Assembly: GCF_046630445.1 (NCBI RefSeq)
Contig: NC_092341.1
Span: 30,704,001 to 30,768,000, forward strand
From: Rutidosis leptorrhynchoides
Lineage: Eukaryota; Streptophyta; Magnoliopsida; Asterales; Asteraceae
Length of the DNA: 64,000 nt
Direction: 5' to 3'
Shown here: piece by piece, positions 9,829-21,067 of the stretch
How positions within the stretch are numbered: the first letter of the stretch is position 1
How the letters are laid out: the number at the start of each line of letters is the position of its first letter
Position numbers and translations under genes: made by a program
The notes under the pieces: model-generated
Seen by the model: the letters and a program-made list of their open reading frames with translations, nothing else
What the model was told of the DNA's origin: nothing
The model's database searches: none

Positions 9829-12800
9829 TGAAATGTCCCGTTCTTATTGATTAAAAACGTTCCATATTAATTGATTTCGTTGCGAGGTTTTGACCTTTAT
9901 ATGAGACGTTTTTCAAAGACTGCATTCATTTTTAAAACAAACCATAACCTTTAGTTCATAGATAAAGGTTTTAAAAAGCTTTACGTAGATTATCAAATAA
10001 TGATAATCTAAAATATCCTGTTTACACACGACCATTACATAATGGTTTACAATACAAATATGTTACAACAAAATAAGTTTCTTGAATGCAGTTTTTACAC
10101 AATATCATACAAGCATGGACTCTAAATCTCGTCCTTATTTAAGTATGCGACAGCGGAAGCTCTTAATAATCACCTGAGAATAAACATGCTTAAAACGTCA
10201 ACAAAAATGTTGGTGAGTTATAGGTTTAACCTATATATATCAAATCATAATAATAGACCACAAGATTTCATATTTCAATACACATCCCATACATAGAGAT
10301 AAAAATCATTCATATGGTGAACACCTGGTAACCGACATTAACAAGATGCATATATAAGAATATCCCCATCATTCCGGGACACCCTTCGGATATGATATAA
10401 ATTTCGAAGTACTAAAGCATCCGGTACTTTGGATGGGGTTTGTTAAGCCCAATAGATCTATCTTTAGGATTCGCGTCAATTAGGGTGTCTGTTCCCTAAT
10501 TCTTAGATTACCAGACTTAATAAAAAGGGGCATATTCGATTTCGATAATTCAACCATAGAATGTAGTTTCACGTACTTGTGTCTATTTTGTAAATCATTT
10601 ATAAAACCTGCATTTATTCTCATCCCAAAAATATTAGATTTTAAAAGTGGGACTATAACTCACTTTCACAGATTTTTACTTCGTCGGGAAGTAAGACTTG
10701 GCCACTAGTTGATTCACGAACCTATAACAATATATACATATATATCAAAGTATGTTCAAAATATATTTACAACACTTTTAATATATTTTGATGTTTTAAG
10801 TTTATTAAGTCAGCTGTCCTCGTTAGTAACCTACAACTAGTTGTCCACAGTTAGATGTACAGAAATAAATCGATAAATATTATCTTGAATCAATCCACGA
10901 CCCAGTGTATACGTATCTTAGTATTGATCACAACTCAAACTATATATATTTTGGAATCAACATCAACCCTGTATAGCTAACTCCAACATTCACATATAGA
11001 GTGTCTATGGTTGTTCCGAAATATATATAGATGTGTCGACATGATAGGTCGAAACATTGTATACGTGTCTATGGTATCTCAAGATTACATAATATACAAT
11101 ACAAGTTGATTAAGTTATGGTTGGAATAGATTTGTTACCAATTTTCACGTAGCTAAAATGAGAAAAATTATCCAATCTTGTTTTACCCATAACTTCTTCA
11201 TTTTAAATCCGTTTTGAGTGAATCAAATTGCTATGGTTTCATATTGAACTCTATTTTATGAATCTAAAAAGAAAAAGTATAGGTTTATAGTCGGAAAAAT
11301 AAGTTACAAGTCGTTTTTGTAAAGGTAGTCATTTCAGTCGAAAGAACGACGTCTAGATGACCATTTTAGAAAACATACTTCCACTTTGAGTTTAACAATA
11401 ATTTTTGGATATAGTTTCATGTTCATAATAAAAATCATTTTCCCAGAATAACAACTTTTAAATCAAAGTTTATCATAGTTTTTAATTAACTAACCCAAAA
11501 CAGCCCGCGGTGTTACTACGACGGCGTAAATCCGGTTTTACGGTGTTTTTCGTGTTTTCAGGTTTTAAATCATTAAGTTAGCATATCATATAGATATAGA
11601 ACATGTGTTTAGTTGATTTTAAAAGTCAAGTTAGAAGGATTAACTTTTATTTGCGAACAAGTTTAGAATTAACTAAACTATGTTATAGTGATTACAAGTT
11701 TAAACCTTCGAATAAGATAGCTTTATATGTATGAATAGAGTGATGTTATGAACATAATTACTACATCAAGTTCCTTGGATAAACCTACTGGAAATGAGAA
11801 AAATAGATCTAACTTCAAAGGATCCTTGGATGGCTTGAAAGTTCTTGAAGCAGAATCATGACACGAAAACAATTTCAAGTAAGATTTCCACTCGAAATAA
11901 GATTGTTATAGTTATAGAAATTGAATTAAAGTTTGAATATGATTATTACCTTGTATTAGAAAGATAACCTACTGTAAGTAACAAAGGTTTCTTGATCTTG
12001 GATGATTACTTGGAATGGATTTAGAAAACTTGGAAGTAAACTTGCAATCTTGGAAGTATTCTTGATTTTATGAAACTAGAACTTTTGGAATTTATGAAGA
12101 ACACTTAGAACTTGAAGATAGAACTTGAGAGAGATCAATTAGATGGAGAAAATTGAAGAATGAAAGTGTTTGTAGGTATTTTTGGTCGTTGGTGTATGGA
12201 TTAGATATAAAGGATATGTAATTTTGTTTTCATGTAAATAAGTCATGAATGATTACTCATATTTTTGTAATTTTATGATATATTTCATGCTAGTTGCCAA
12301 ATGATGGTTCCCACATGTGTTAGGTGACTCACATGGGCTGCTAAGAGCTGATCATTGGAGTGTATATACCAATAGTACATACATCTAAAAGCTGTGTATT
12401 GTACGAGTACGAATACGGGTGCATACGAGTAGAATTGTTGATGAAACTGAACGAGGATGTAATTGTAAGCATTTTTGTTACGTAGAAGTATTTTGATAAG
12501 TGTCTTGAAGTCTTTCAAAAGTGTATGAATACATATTAAAACACTACATGTATATACATTTTAACTGAGTCATTAAGTCATCGTTAGTCGTTACATGTAA
12601 ATGTTGTTTTGAAACCTTTAGGTTAACGATCTTGTTGAATGTTATTAACCCATTGTTTATTATAACAAATGAGATGTTAAATTGTTATATTATCATGATA
12701 TTATGATATATAATATATCTTAGTATGATATATATACAGTTAAATGCCGTTACAACGATAATCGTTACATATATGTCTCGTTTCGAAATCATTAAGTTAG

Positions 12801-13266
12801 TAGTCTTATTTTTACATATGTATTTCATTGTTAATACACTAAATAATATATTTACTTATCATTTAACATAATTAACCAAGTGTATCAATATCTTAATATG
12901 ATTCATATGTACCTAGTAAGACGTTGTTATAACGATAATCGTTATATATATCGTTTTCGAGTTTCTTAAATTAATAGTCTCATTTTTATGTATATAAGTC
13001 ATTGTTAAAATACCTAATGAGATACATACTTATAATAAAATCATGTTAACTATATATATAACCATATATATGTCATCATGTAGTTTTTACAAGTTTTAAC
13101 GTTCGTGAATCACCGGTCAACTTGGGTGGTCAATTGTCTATATGAAACCTATTTCAATTAATCAAGTCTTAACAAGTTTGATTGCTTAACATGTTGGAAA
13201 CACTTAATCATGTAAATATCAATTTCATTTAATATATATAAACATGGAAAAGTTCGGGTCACTACA
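9829..13266 (-). repeat. 5' LTR of TE-A
   Basis: A complete 3438-bp LTR with TG...CA ends, nearly identical to 1-3233. Palindromes lie at 12754-12766 and 12929-12945. The flank at 13267 is GTAAG, the expected 5-bp target copy. Confidence 0.95.
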
Positions 13267-13340
13267 GTAAGTTTTTGACTTCGGTTGACAACATGAACAG
13301 AGGTCATTATGATAACCAGAATGCCCACTTTTCAATCTTA

Positions 13341-13741
13341 GGGTGCGTTTGTTTACCTCTTAATGGAATGGTTCAGCACTGAATGATGAATCATTCAGCA
13401 TTCAGTGCATTTGTTTCTGACATCTGAATGATATGTGATGCTTAATGGTTCAGTATTCAGTGCTGAACCATTCAGAGTCAAACCACTCTCTTAACCATTA
13501 AGAGGCTAAATTTTATGTAATATTCTTCTAAAATCGTATCCATAATATTTATCAAATAAGTATATTGAAGTTTTTGTTAATGTTAAATGATAACAAATTG
13601 ATTTAATTGATTCATATTGTTTATTCAAAATGATTATCAAACAGCTTATTGTCATTCAGAACTAAATTCATTCAGAGACTCTAAACCATTCAGATTATGA
13701 ACCATTCAACACTAGATCATTCAGTTTTATCAAACGCACCC
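13341..13741. mobile_element. Tourist/PIF-Harbinger-type MITE
   Basis: A 401-bp element with perfect 11-bp terminal inverted repeats (GGGTGCGTTTG / CAAACGCACCC), flanked on both sides by TTA, the 3-bp target duplication typical of PIF/Harbinger. The interior has several CATTCAG/CTGAATG copies in both orientations and no ORF. It sits about 230 bp upstream of the ATG of the split host gene. Confidence 0.8.
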
Positions 13742-14082
13742 TTAATTTAACCAGAATTTTACACATTGTATTATACTATTGTACGTGTGTGTTTAATCTA
13801 AGAATCTTCAAAAGAAGTATATAAAAAAAAGTAGAGGGGGTAATTTTGACATTATGGAAAGGTTGTAAAGTGTCGCTTCGATCCATAGATAGTAAGAGTT
13901 CATTCAACCAATGCTTGATCTCTATCACCTGCCTAAAACCAAATAATAATCAATAAATCTAAAGTTAAAATGGTTGAAATCTTAGAAACTGAAGAACCGG
14001 CTACAATCACGGAAGAAGAATCAACGCCGTTGTTGTCAGAATCAAAGACTCAATCTAAATCAATACGAACTAAAGTATCGGA

Positions 14083-14705
14083 TGTTAGACATTGGTCAAA
14101 TAAATGAGGCTAAATGGACGGTGCATTTGTGCACATGATATTTGTGTGGCTAATTCTTAGAACCAAAGAAGTCAACATTACTATTGTTTTGAAGGCCACC
14201 TACCATGTTTGTTGACCACATGTTTGTTATGGCAAATATTACATTCATGGTGTATAACAAATAAGGAGGCTACATAAGTCTTCTTGCATGCATGGAGGTT
14301 CAACTATAAAAGGCAATGCTTGGAACTTCATTCATCATCCCATTCTTCACATCTAATCTCATATCTAAAAACACATACTTGAAAGAGTTTACTAATAACT
14401 CTTGTGAAGAGTATTGTAGAAAATAGAGAGGGTATAGAATTGTTAAATAAAATTCTATACGAGTGAGTTACGAGGGAAGTGTTATAATCTAGTGAGTGGT
14501 CCAAATACTTTGTTAGTATTTTTCGGAGCCTAGATTAGAGTGATACATTGTAACCTCGGGTTTGCCACATTTGCTAGTAAAATTCATCTCTGCTTCCGCC
14601 CGTGGACTAGGCCTCACGCCGAACCACGTAAATCCTTGTGTCTTTATTTATTGCTTAATTGTTCTATTAATTTCTCGGGTCTTGAAACTGCGCTAAATCA
14701 CAACA
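14083..14705 (+). repeat. 5' LTR of TE-D
   Basis: A 623-bp LTR, TGTTAGAC...CACAACA. It has a clear TATA box at 14305-14312 and a transcript-leader-like stretch after it. Confidence 0.93.
14305..14312 (+). promoter_or_regulatory. TATA box in TE-D LTR
   Basis: CTATAAAAGG context inside the 5' LTR; the same site in the 3' LTR is 46276-46283. It probably starts element transcription a few tens of bases downstream. Confidence 0.6.
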
Positions 14706-14708
14706 AAC

Positions 14709-14720
14709 TGGTATCAGAGC
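14709..14720 (+). promoter_or_regulatory. Primer-binding site of TE-D (initiator Met tRNA)
   Basis: TGGTATCAGAGC lies 3 nt after the LTR and matches the initiator methionine tRNA end. Confidence 0.88.
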
Positions 14721-14744
14721 TATAGCTGTGATTAAATATACAAG

Positions 14745-15401
14745 ATGACGATAATAAGGTCCGACGTAGAGAAATTTAATGTCCAAAACGATTTTGGTCT
14801 TTGGCGAATGAAGATGCGGGTTCTACTGAGCCAACAAGGTTATTTGTTAGCTTTGAAAGGGAGAGAACATCTACCCGAAAAGTTGATAGATGAAGAGAAG
14901 GATGAACTTCTGGAAAAGGCACACGGCATGATTATTCTAAATCTTGCCGATTGTGTGCTTAGAGAAGTTGCGGCAGAAACCACACCGGGTGGACTTTGGA
15001 AACATCTAGAAACTCTATATATGACTAAGAGTCTCACGAACCGGTTGTATATGAAACAACGGTTGTATACTCTTCGGATGAAAGAAGGTTCACTAAATGA
15101 TCACATCGATGAGTTCAATAAAATAATTTTGGACTTGAATGATATTGGTGTGAAAATTGATGATGAAGATCAATCATTAATTTTCTTATGTTCCTTGCCA
15201 AAATCGTACGAGCATTTGGTTACAACTCTACTATATTGTAGAAAAACTATTTCCATGGAGGATTTCAAATCTACCTTGAACTCTAGCGAGTTAAGGAAGA
15301 AATCCTCGGCGGATTATCTGGAAGAAAGTGCAGAAGGTTTGGTGGCAAGAGGAAGATGTAACGATAGAGCATCAAGTAGTAACAACAAAGGTCGTTCTTG
15401 A
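14745..15401 (+). pseudogene. TE-D gag, N-terminal part
   Basis: The ATG lies 24 bp after the PBS. The 218-residue frame is a copia gag (UBN2-like): FGLWRMKMRVLLSQQG near residue 17, LYMTKSLTNRLYMKQRLY near 90-110, HIDEFNKIILDLNDI near 122, SLPKSYEHLVTTLL near 150. It stops at TGA (15399-15401), where the frame otherwise continues into the zinc knuckle; a CGA-to-TGA change is the simplest explanation. Confidence 0.88.
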
Positions 15402-15722
15402 TCGAAACCAAGATCTAGAAAGATCAAGTGTTACAATTGTCACAAGGAAGGTCACATGCGTAGAGACTGTCTAGACTTAAAAGGAAAAAGAGAGACTTGG
15501 AATGCAGCGGGAGCCGATAAAGTTGCCGCGGTTGCAGAAAATGATTCTGATGGTGCAAATGTTCTTAGTGTTACCGATGGCCTCTCAAGTAATGAGTGGA
15601 TTCTTGACTCGGGTTGTTCTTATCATATATGTCCTATTAGGGACTGGTTTACTACCTATCAACAAATAAATGGTGGTAAAGTCCTTATGGGAAACGATGT
15701 AGCTTGTAAGGTTGTGGCATAG
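15402..15722 (+). pseudogene. TE-D gag zinc knuckle and protease
   Basis: This continues the gag frame after the TGA. CYNCHKEGHMRRDC (from about 15430) is a canonical CCHC knuckle. The aspartic protease motif is LDSGCSYH (about 15604). The frame ends at TAG 15720-15722 because a base is missing around 15715; the next frame carries on directly with the protease/pre-integrase region. Confidence 0.85.
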
Positions 15723-15739
15723 GAACGATCCAAATCAAG

Positions 15740-17719
15740 ATGTATGATGGCACGGTGAGGACGTTGACAGATGTTAGACATGTTCCAGAATTGAAGAAGA
15801 ATCTTATTTCCTTGGGTACGCTGGACTCCATCGGCTGCGAGTATCGAGCCCGAGGTGGAGTACTAAAAGTCTCTAGAGGTGCACTTGTCGTGATGAAAAG
15901 TGAAAGGTGTAACGGCCTTTACCTGTTAAAAGGTAGCACGGTTACTGGTGCGTCTGGAGTTTCTTCATCGGCTAAAGATGTAGATACCACCAAGTTATGG
16001 CACATGCGCCTTGGGCACATGAGCGAGAGAGGAATGATGGAGCTTAGTAAACGAGGTTTGTTGTGCTGTCAGAATATCGGAAAATTGGAATTCTGCGAGC
16101 ATTGTGTATTCGGAAAACAGAGCCGAATAAAGTTTGGCACAGCCGTTCACAGGATGAAAGGTACTTTGGATTATATCCATTCAGATCTTTGGGGTCCATC
16201 TCCTGTTCCTTCAAAAGGTGGTGCGAGATACATGTTAACCTTTATTGATAACTATTCGAGAAGAGTATGGGTTTATATCCTTAAACGTAAGGATGAAGTC
16301 TTTGTCAATTTCAAGCAATGGAAGATGATGATAGAGAAGCAGACTGGAAAGTTCATTAAGCGCTTGAGAACTAACAATGGACTGGAATTATGCAAAGGCG
16401 AATTCAATGAGTTCTGCAAGAACGAAGGCATTGTGAGACACCACACAGTGCGGTTTACACCACAACAGAATGGCGTTGCAGAACGGATGAATAGAACACT
16501 CCTTGAGCGAGCGAGGTGTATGCTCTCAAATGCAAAATTACCAAATATATTTTGGGCCGAAGCTATCAACACAGCTTGTTATTTGGTAAATTGGTCTCCA
16601 TCAACGGCAATTGATTGTCAAACTCCTTTGGAGAAATGGTCAGGTTCCCCTGCAAGTTACAGTGATTTGAAGATATTTGGTTTTCCTGCTTATGCTCAGG
16701 TGAAAGATGGTAAACTTGAGCCGAGGGCCAAAAGATGCATATTTCTAGGTTATGCAGATGGGGTGAAGGGTTATAGATTGTGGTGCCCTGATGGTAAATC
16801 ATCCCGATTTCTTATCAGTAGGGATGTGACATTTGATGAGTCTGCTATGTTGAAAAAGACAGAGGAGGAACAAGTAGTTGCTGGAAAAGATCGTGAAGTT
16901 GAAGAGCAGGTGGAGCAAGAAATAGAAGTTCCACAAGGAGTAGTACAAGATACTCCTGTTGAGCCCATTGTAGAAGACGTACATGACTCTGGTGTTGATC
17001 AAATGACACCAGAAGATCAGTCAGATGAGCAACATGATCTACAGAATTATAATCTAGCAAGAGATAGAGAACGACTAGCAATAAAACCACCACAACAGTT
17101 CGGGCATGCAGATTTGGTAGCTTATGCCCTGAGTATGGCAGAAGATATAGAGGTCCAAGAACCTGCTACATATCATGAAGCTATAAGTGGCCCAGAATCT
17201 ATAAAGTGGTCTGTAGCTATGAATGAAGAGATGGAGTCTCTTTATAAGAATCATACGTGGGAGCTGGTGAAACCGCCAAAAGGTCAGAAGATTGTTGGAT
17301 GCAAATGGATCTTCAAAAAGAATGACGAAATTCCGGGTGTAGAAGATGAAAGGTTCAAAGCACGCCTTGTAGCAAAAGGCTTTACTCAGAGAGAGGGAGT
17401 TGAATTTAATGAAGTTTTCTCACCGGTCGTAAAGCATACATCTATTCGCGTGTTACTTGCCATGGTTGCTTTACTTGATATGGAGCTGCAGCAACTAGAT
17501 GTCAAGACGGCATTCTTACATGGTGAGTTGGAGGAACGGATCTTTATGCGCCAGCCAGAGGGATTTGTGGTCAAAGAAAAGGAAGATTATGCTTGTTTGC
17601 TGAAAAAGTCATTATATGGCTTGAAGCAATCACCTCGACAATGGTATAAGCGGTTTGACGTATTCATGACTAGTAAATGTTACTCGCGGAGTGATTATGA
17701 TAGTTGCGTATATCACAAG
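15740..17719 (+). pseudogene. TE-D integrase and first half of RT
   Basis: The 660-codon frame holds the GAG-pre-integrase zinc region ([23 protein letters not shown]), the integrase core ([20 protein letters not shown] with the catalytic Glu) and the copia RT ([35 protein letters not shown] with a catalytic Asp, [17 protein letters not shown]). The second integrase Asp is changed: RTNNGLEL instead of the family's RTDNGLEF, which should abolish strand transfer. The frame is cut at 17719 by TE-B just before the YVDD block, which resumes at 44965. Confidence 0.9.
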
Positions 17720-18719
17720 TGAAATGTCCAGTTCTTATTGATTGAAAACGTTCCATATTAATTGATTTCGTTGCGAGGTTTTGACCTCTATATGAGACGT
17801 TTTTCAAAGACTGCATTCATTTTAAAACAAACCATAACCTTTATTTCATAAATAAAGGTTTAAAAAGCTTTACGTAGATTATCAAATAATGATAATCTAA
17901 AATATCCTGTTTACACACGACCATTACATAATGGTTTACAATACAAATATGTTACATCGAAATCAGTTTCTTGAATGCAGTTTTTACACAATATCATACA
18001 AACATGGACTCCAAATCTTGTCCTTATTTTAGTATGCAACAGCGGAAGCTCTTACTATTCACCTGAGAATAAACATGCTTTAAACGTCAACAAAAATGTT
18101 GGTGAGTTATAGGTTTAACCTATATATATCAAATCGTAACAATAGACCACAAGATTTCATATTTCAATACACATCCCATACATAGAGATAAAAATCATTC
18201 ATATGGTGAACACCTGGTAACCGACATTAACAAGATGCATATATAAGAATATCCCCATCATTCCGGGACACCCTTCGGATATGATATAAATTTCGAAGTA
18301 CTAAAGCATCCGGTACTTTGGATGGGGTTTGTTAGGCCCAATAGATCTATCTTTAGGATTCGCGTCAATTAGGGTGTCTGTTCCCTAATTCTTAGATTAC
18401 CATACTTAATAAAAAGGGGCATATTCGATTTCGATAATTCAACCATAGAATGTAGTTTCACGTACTTGTGTCTATTTTGTAAATCATTTATAAAACCTGC
18501 ATGTATTCTCATCCCAAAAATATTAGATTTTAAAAGTGGGACTATAACTCACTTTCACAGATTTTTACTTCGTCGGGAAGTAAGACTTGGCCACTGGTTG
18601 ATTCACGAACCTATAACAATATATACATATATATCAAAGTATGTTCAAAATATATTTACAACACTTTTAATATATTTTGATGTTTTAAGTTTATTAAGTC
18701 AGCTGTCCTCGTTAGTAAC
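17720..18719 (-). repeat. 3' LTR of TE-B, left piece
   Basis: It starts TGAAATGTCC at the TE-D junction and stops at GTAAC (18715-18719), the target copy of TE-E. It continues after 32492. Confidence 0.95.
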
Positions 18720-21067
18720 TGATGTGCTGAAACGTAACCTTTATTTATGAACGGATTTGAGTTGTTTTGTTACACGAATTGATTTATTGTATATGTGGTA
18801 TTTTATTGATTTCAGGTTGATTTCACACATATATATATAGGCAACTAGTCCTATCCGTGTAGTTTACTTTGTTGGTAAATCCGATTCGTTCCACAGGGAG
18901 ATGGAGTGTTTAATGGTTTTTAATAGTCTTTGATGTCAAACTTAATTAAAGGGGGTTTTGGATTAGGCAATTGTAAAATAACAGTAAAAGAAAATAACTA
19001 AAACTAATTTACTAAATAAAATTACAAGATTACAAAAATTAACTTAAAAAGGAACTAAATGAAAATAAACTAATTATGATGCATTAATTATGTTACTAAA
19101 TGGTAATTAGTAAAATAGTAATTTTTAATGAAACTATATATTTAGAATTTTGTTTTGAGCAATTACAATAGAAACTTATTTAAATTAACTAAAATGTATT
19201 TTTAGTAAAACTAATACAAATTAAAAGGAATTTAATTAATTTACTAATTATAAACTAATTACAATTTATAAACCTATAATAAGTAATACTAATTTTAGGA
19301 TTAAAACATGTATTTTAAGTATTTTAAATAACTTTAACTAATTAACTTAATTAAAATAACTAAAATAACTAATAACCTAAATATAAATATAATTAAATAA
19401 CAAAAACCCTAATTTTAACCTAGCTGTACTGTAGCCGCGTTTTATCCTTACACGATTCGTGTGATGATACACGATTCGTGTACGTGTAAAAATATGTGAC
19501 AACTTAACTGTTACGAAAATTAAATGTTTTTATGTATTTTTCTAATATTTTAAAATGGTAAATCGTAAATAATAATACTTTTATAACAAATATAAATAAG
19601 ATAAATGGGAGTGTTTACTTAATTGTGTCACCCCTAGGTCCATGGATTGTTTTAAGTTTTACGCCCTATTAAAATGTTCTAGTATCAAACTTTACATTTT
19701 TCTCTCGAATAAACATAAGGTTACAACTTAACTAAATAAAATCTAATTTTCATCGGATTCTTTTTAGAAAGCTACTATTCCCCAAGTATTTAAATTGAGA
19801 CCTAGCCTAGTTTTGACCTTCGCCAATACCCAAATTATAACGGTTTCCCTTTTTATAATTTCACTGTCATGTAATTTATTGATATCACCCAAACCACCGA
19901 AGTTTATTTCTAAATTGGTGTTAATAAATTATCCATAAATTCGTCTAGATCACTTTTAATGTTGAAGCTTAATTTATGTAAATAAAAATAACTTTCGTTA
20001 TTTGAATTTAATAAATTAAGTGGCAAGGGTTAAATACCTAATTACATAAAAATGGTTCTTTTTAACTAGGCTCAATATTAAAAATACTAAAGTTACATTT
20101 TAACTTTTACAGATGGTAACAATCCATTTCACTAGGGGCTCTACATTTAAGCAAACACTATGGAAATTTAGCTATTCATTACACTAGGGTAGACATAAAA
20201 ATATAGATATGCAAACATAATAACAACGCTAATTTTAACAGAGTAAACTTACTAAAATATCTTCACTTGCATTAACTTCAAACGGTAGAAAAATTACAAT
20301 AATAACACCCCTTTCACGCGTACAATAACACCCTTTATCACGAACAATACCCCCTTAATATTTGAAACTAATCCTAATAATTGAACTTTGAAACTGAAAT
20401 GTAAATAATACTGATAATAAAAGTGACAATAGTATGTGTATAGTAATTTTGTGTTGTAATCTCCTGTGTGTAATATATGTGTCTTGATCTCTGTACGTAC
20501 TCCATATTTATGCTTGAAAAATTAGTAGTTGGTGAAGTTTAGTTGGTCAAAAAGCTAGTCCATTTGCTGAATGTTTGAGTCAAAAGTCTGCACCACTTGA
20601 AAAGAAATGTTTTAAAACCATAAAGCCAGCCGCCCCTTCTGGAAATCCGGAACAGTACTTTGGCGTAACATTACACGATTCGTGTATGGCTACACGATTC
20701 GTGTAAGACCAGATATTCTACACGATTCGTGTACCATTACACGATTCGTGTAAGAGTAAACAGAAATTTTCTTCATTTTTCTTTTTCAGTTGTTCTTTGT
20801 TGATTCCGTGTTGACGTGTACTGACTTGGCACTTTACATTTGAACTTCTTTTCTTCATTTATCTTGTACTTTCATTCGGATAAACGTTTCTTGATATAAA
20901 TCTGGTTTAAAACTATCGTTTTATCGTCGAATCTTCAAATAGTAAGCTCTTATCCACTTTTGTCGTTTTTCTCGTGAAATGCGCGTTGAATGTCTTTGTA
21001 GATGATAAAAACCTATGAAATATAAGTGATATTGCGTCGAATAATATGTATGTTTAGAGCAATATCA
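18720..21067 (-). repeat. 3' LTR of TE-E
   Basis: A 2348-bp LTR, TGATGTGCTG...GCAATATCA on the plus strand. It is very AT-rich and contains six near-palindromes TACACGATTCGTGTA. Confidence 0.94.
19449..20752. repeat. Near-palindrome TACACGATTCGTGTA, six copies, left LTR of TE-E
   Basis: Copies at 19449-19463 (last base G), 19468-19482, 20672-20686, 20691-20705, 20719-20733 and 20738-20752. The arms TACACGA/TCGTGTA flank one central T. The two pairs in the second cluster have spacers of 4 and 4 nt. The surrounding LTR is otherwise AT-rich and without CpG clusters, so the motif stands out as a candidate protein-binding site. Confidence 0.85.

Larger units (their letters stand above)
1..13266 (-). 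mobile_element. TE-A: Ty3/gypsy LTR retrotransposon (Tekay/Del-like chromovirus)
   Basis: This minus-strand element reads, 5' to 3': 5' LTR (9829-13266), PBS, acidic ORF, F-box ORF, gag, protease-RT-RNase H-integrase-chromodomain, PPT, 3' LTR (1-3233). The last LTR lacks about 205 bp because the window starts inside it. The pol order (integrase last), a C-terminal chromodomain and long LTRs fit the Tekay/Del lineage; the lineage call is inferred from these traits. The two LTRs show roughly a dozen substitutions and no net length change over 3233 bp, so the insertion is young. GTAAG follows the right LTR; the matching left target copy lies outside the window. A second copy is TE-B at 17720-44959. 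Confidence 0.93.

Noticed and set aside
18466-18750. 94-codon plus ORF in the TE-B LTR (also 42268-42531)
   Set aside because: It lies on the antisense strand of the LTR, its end depends on the TE-E junction, and it has no domain.
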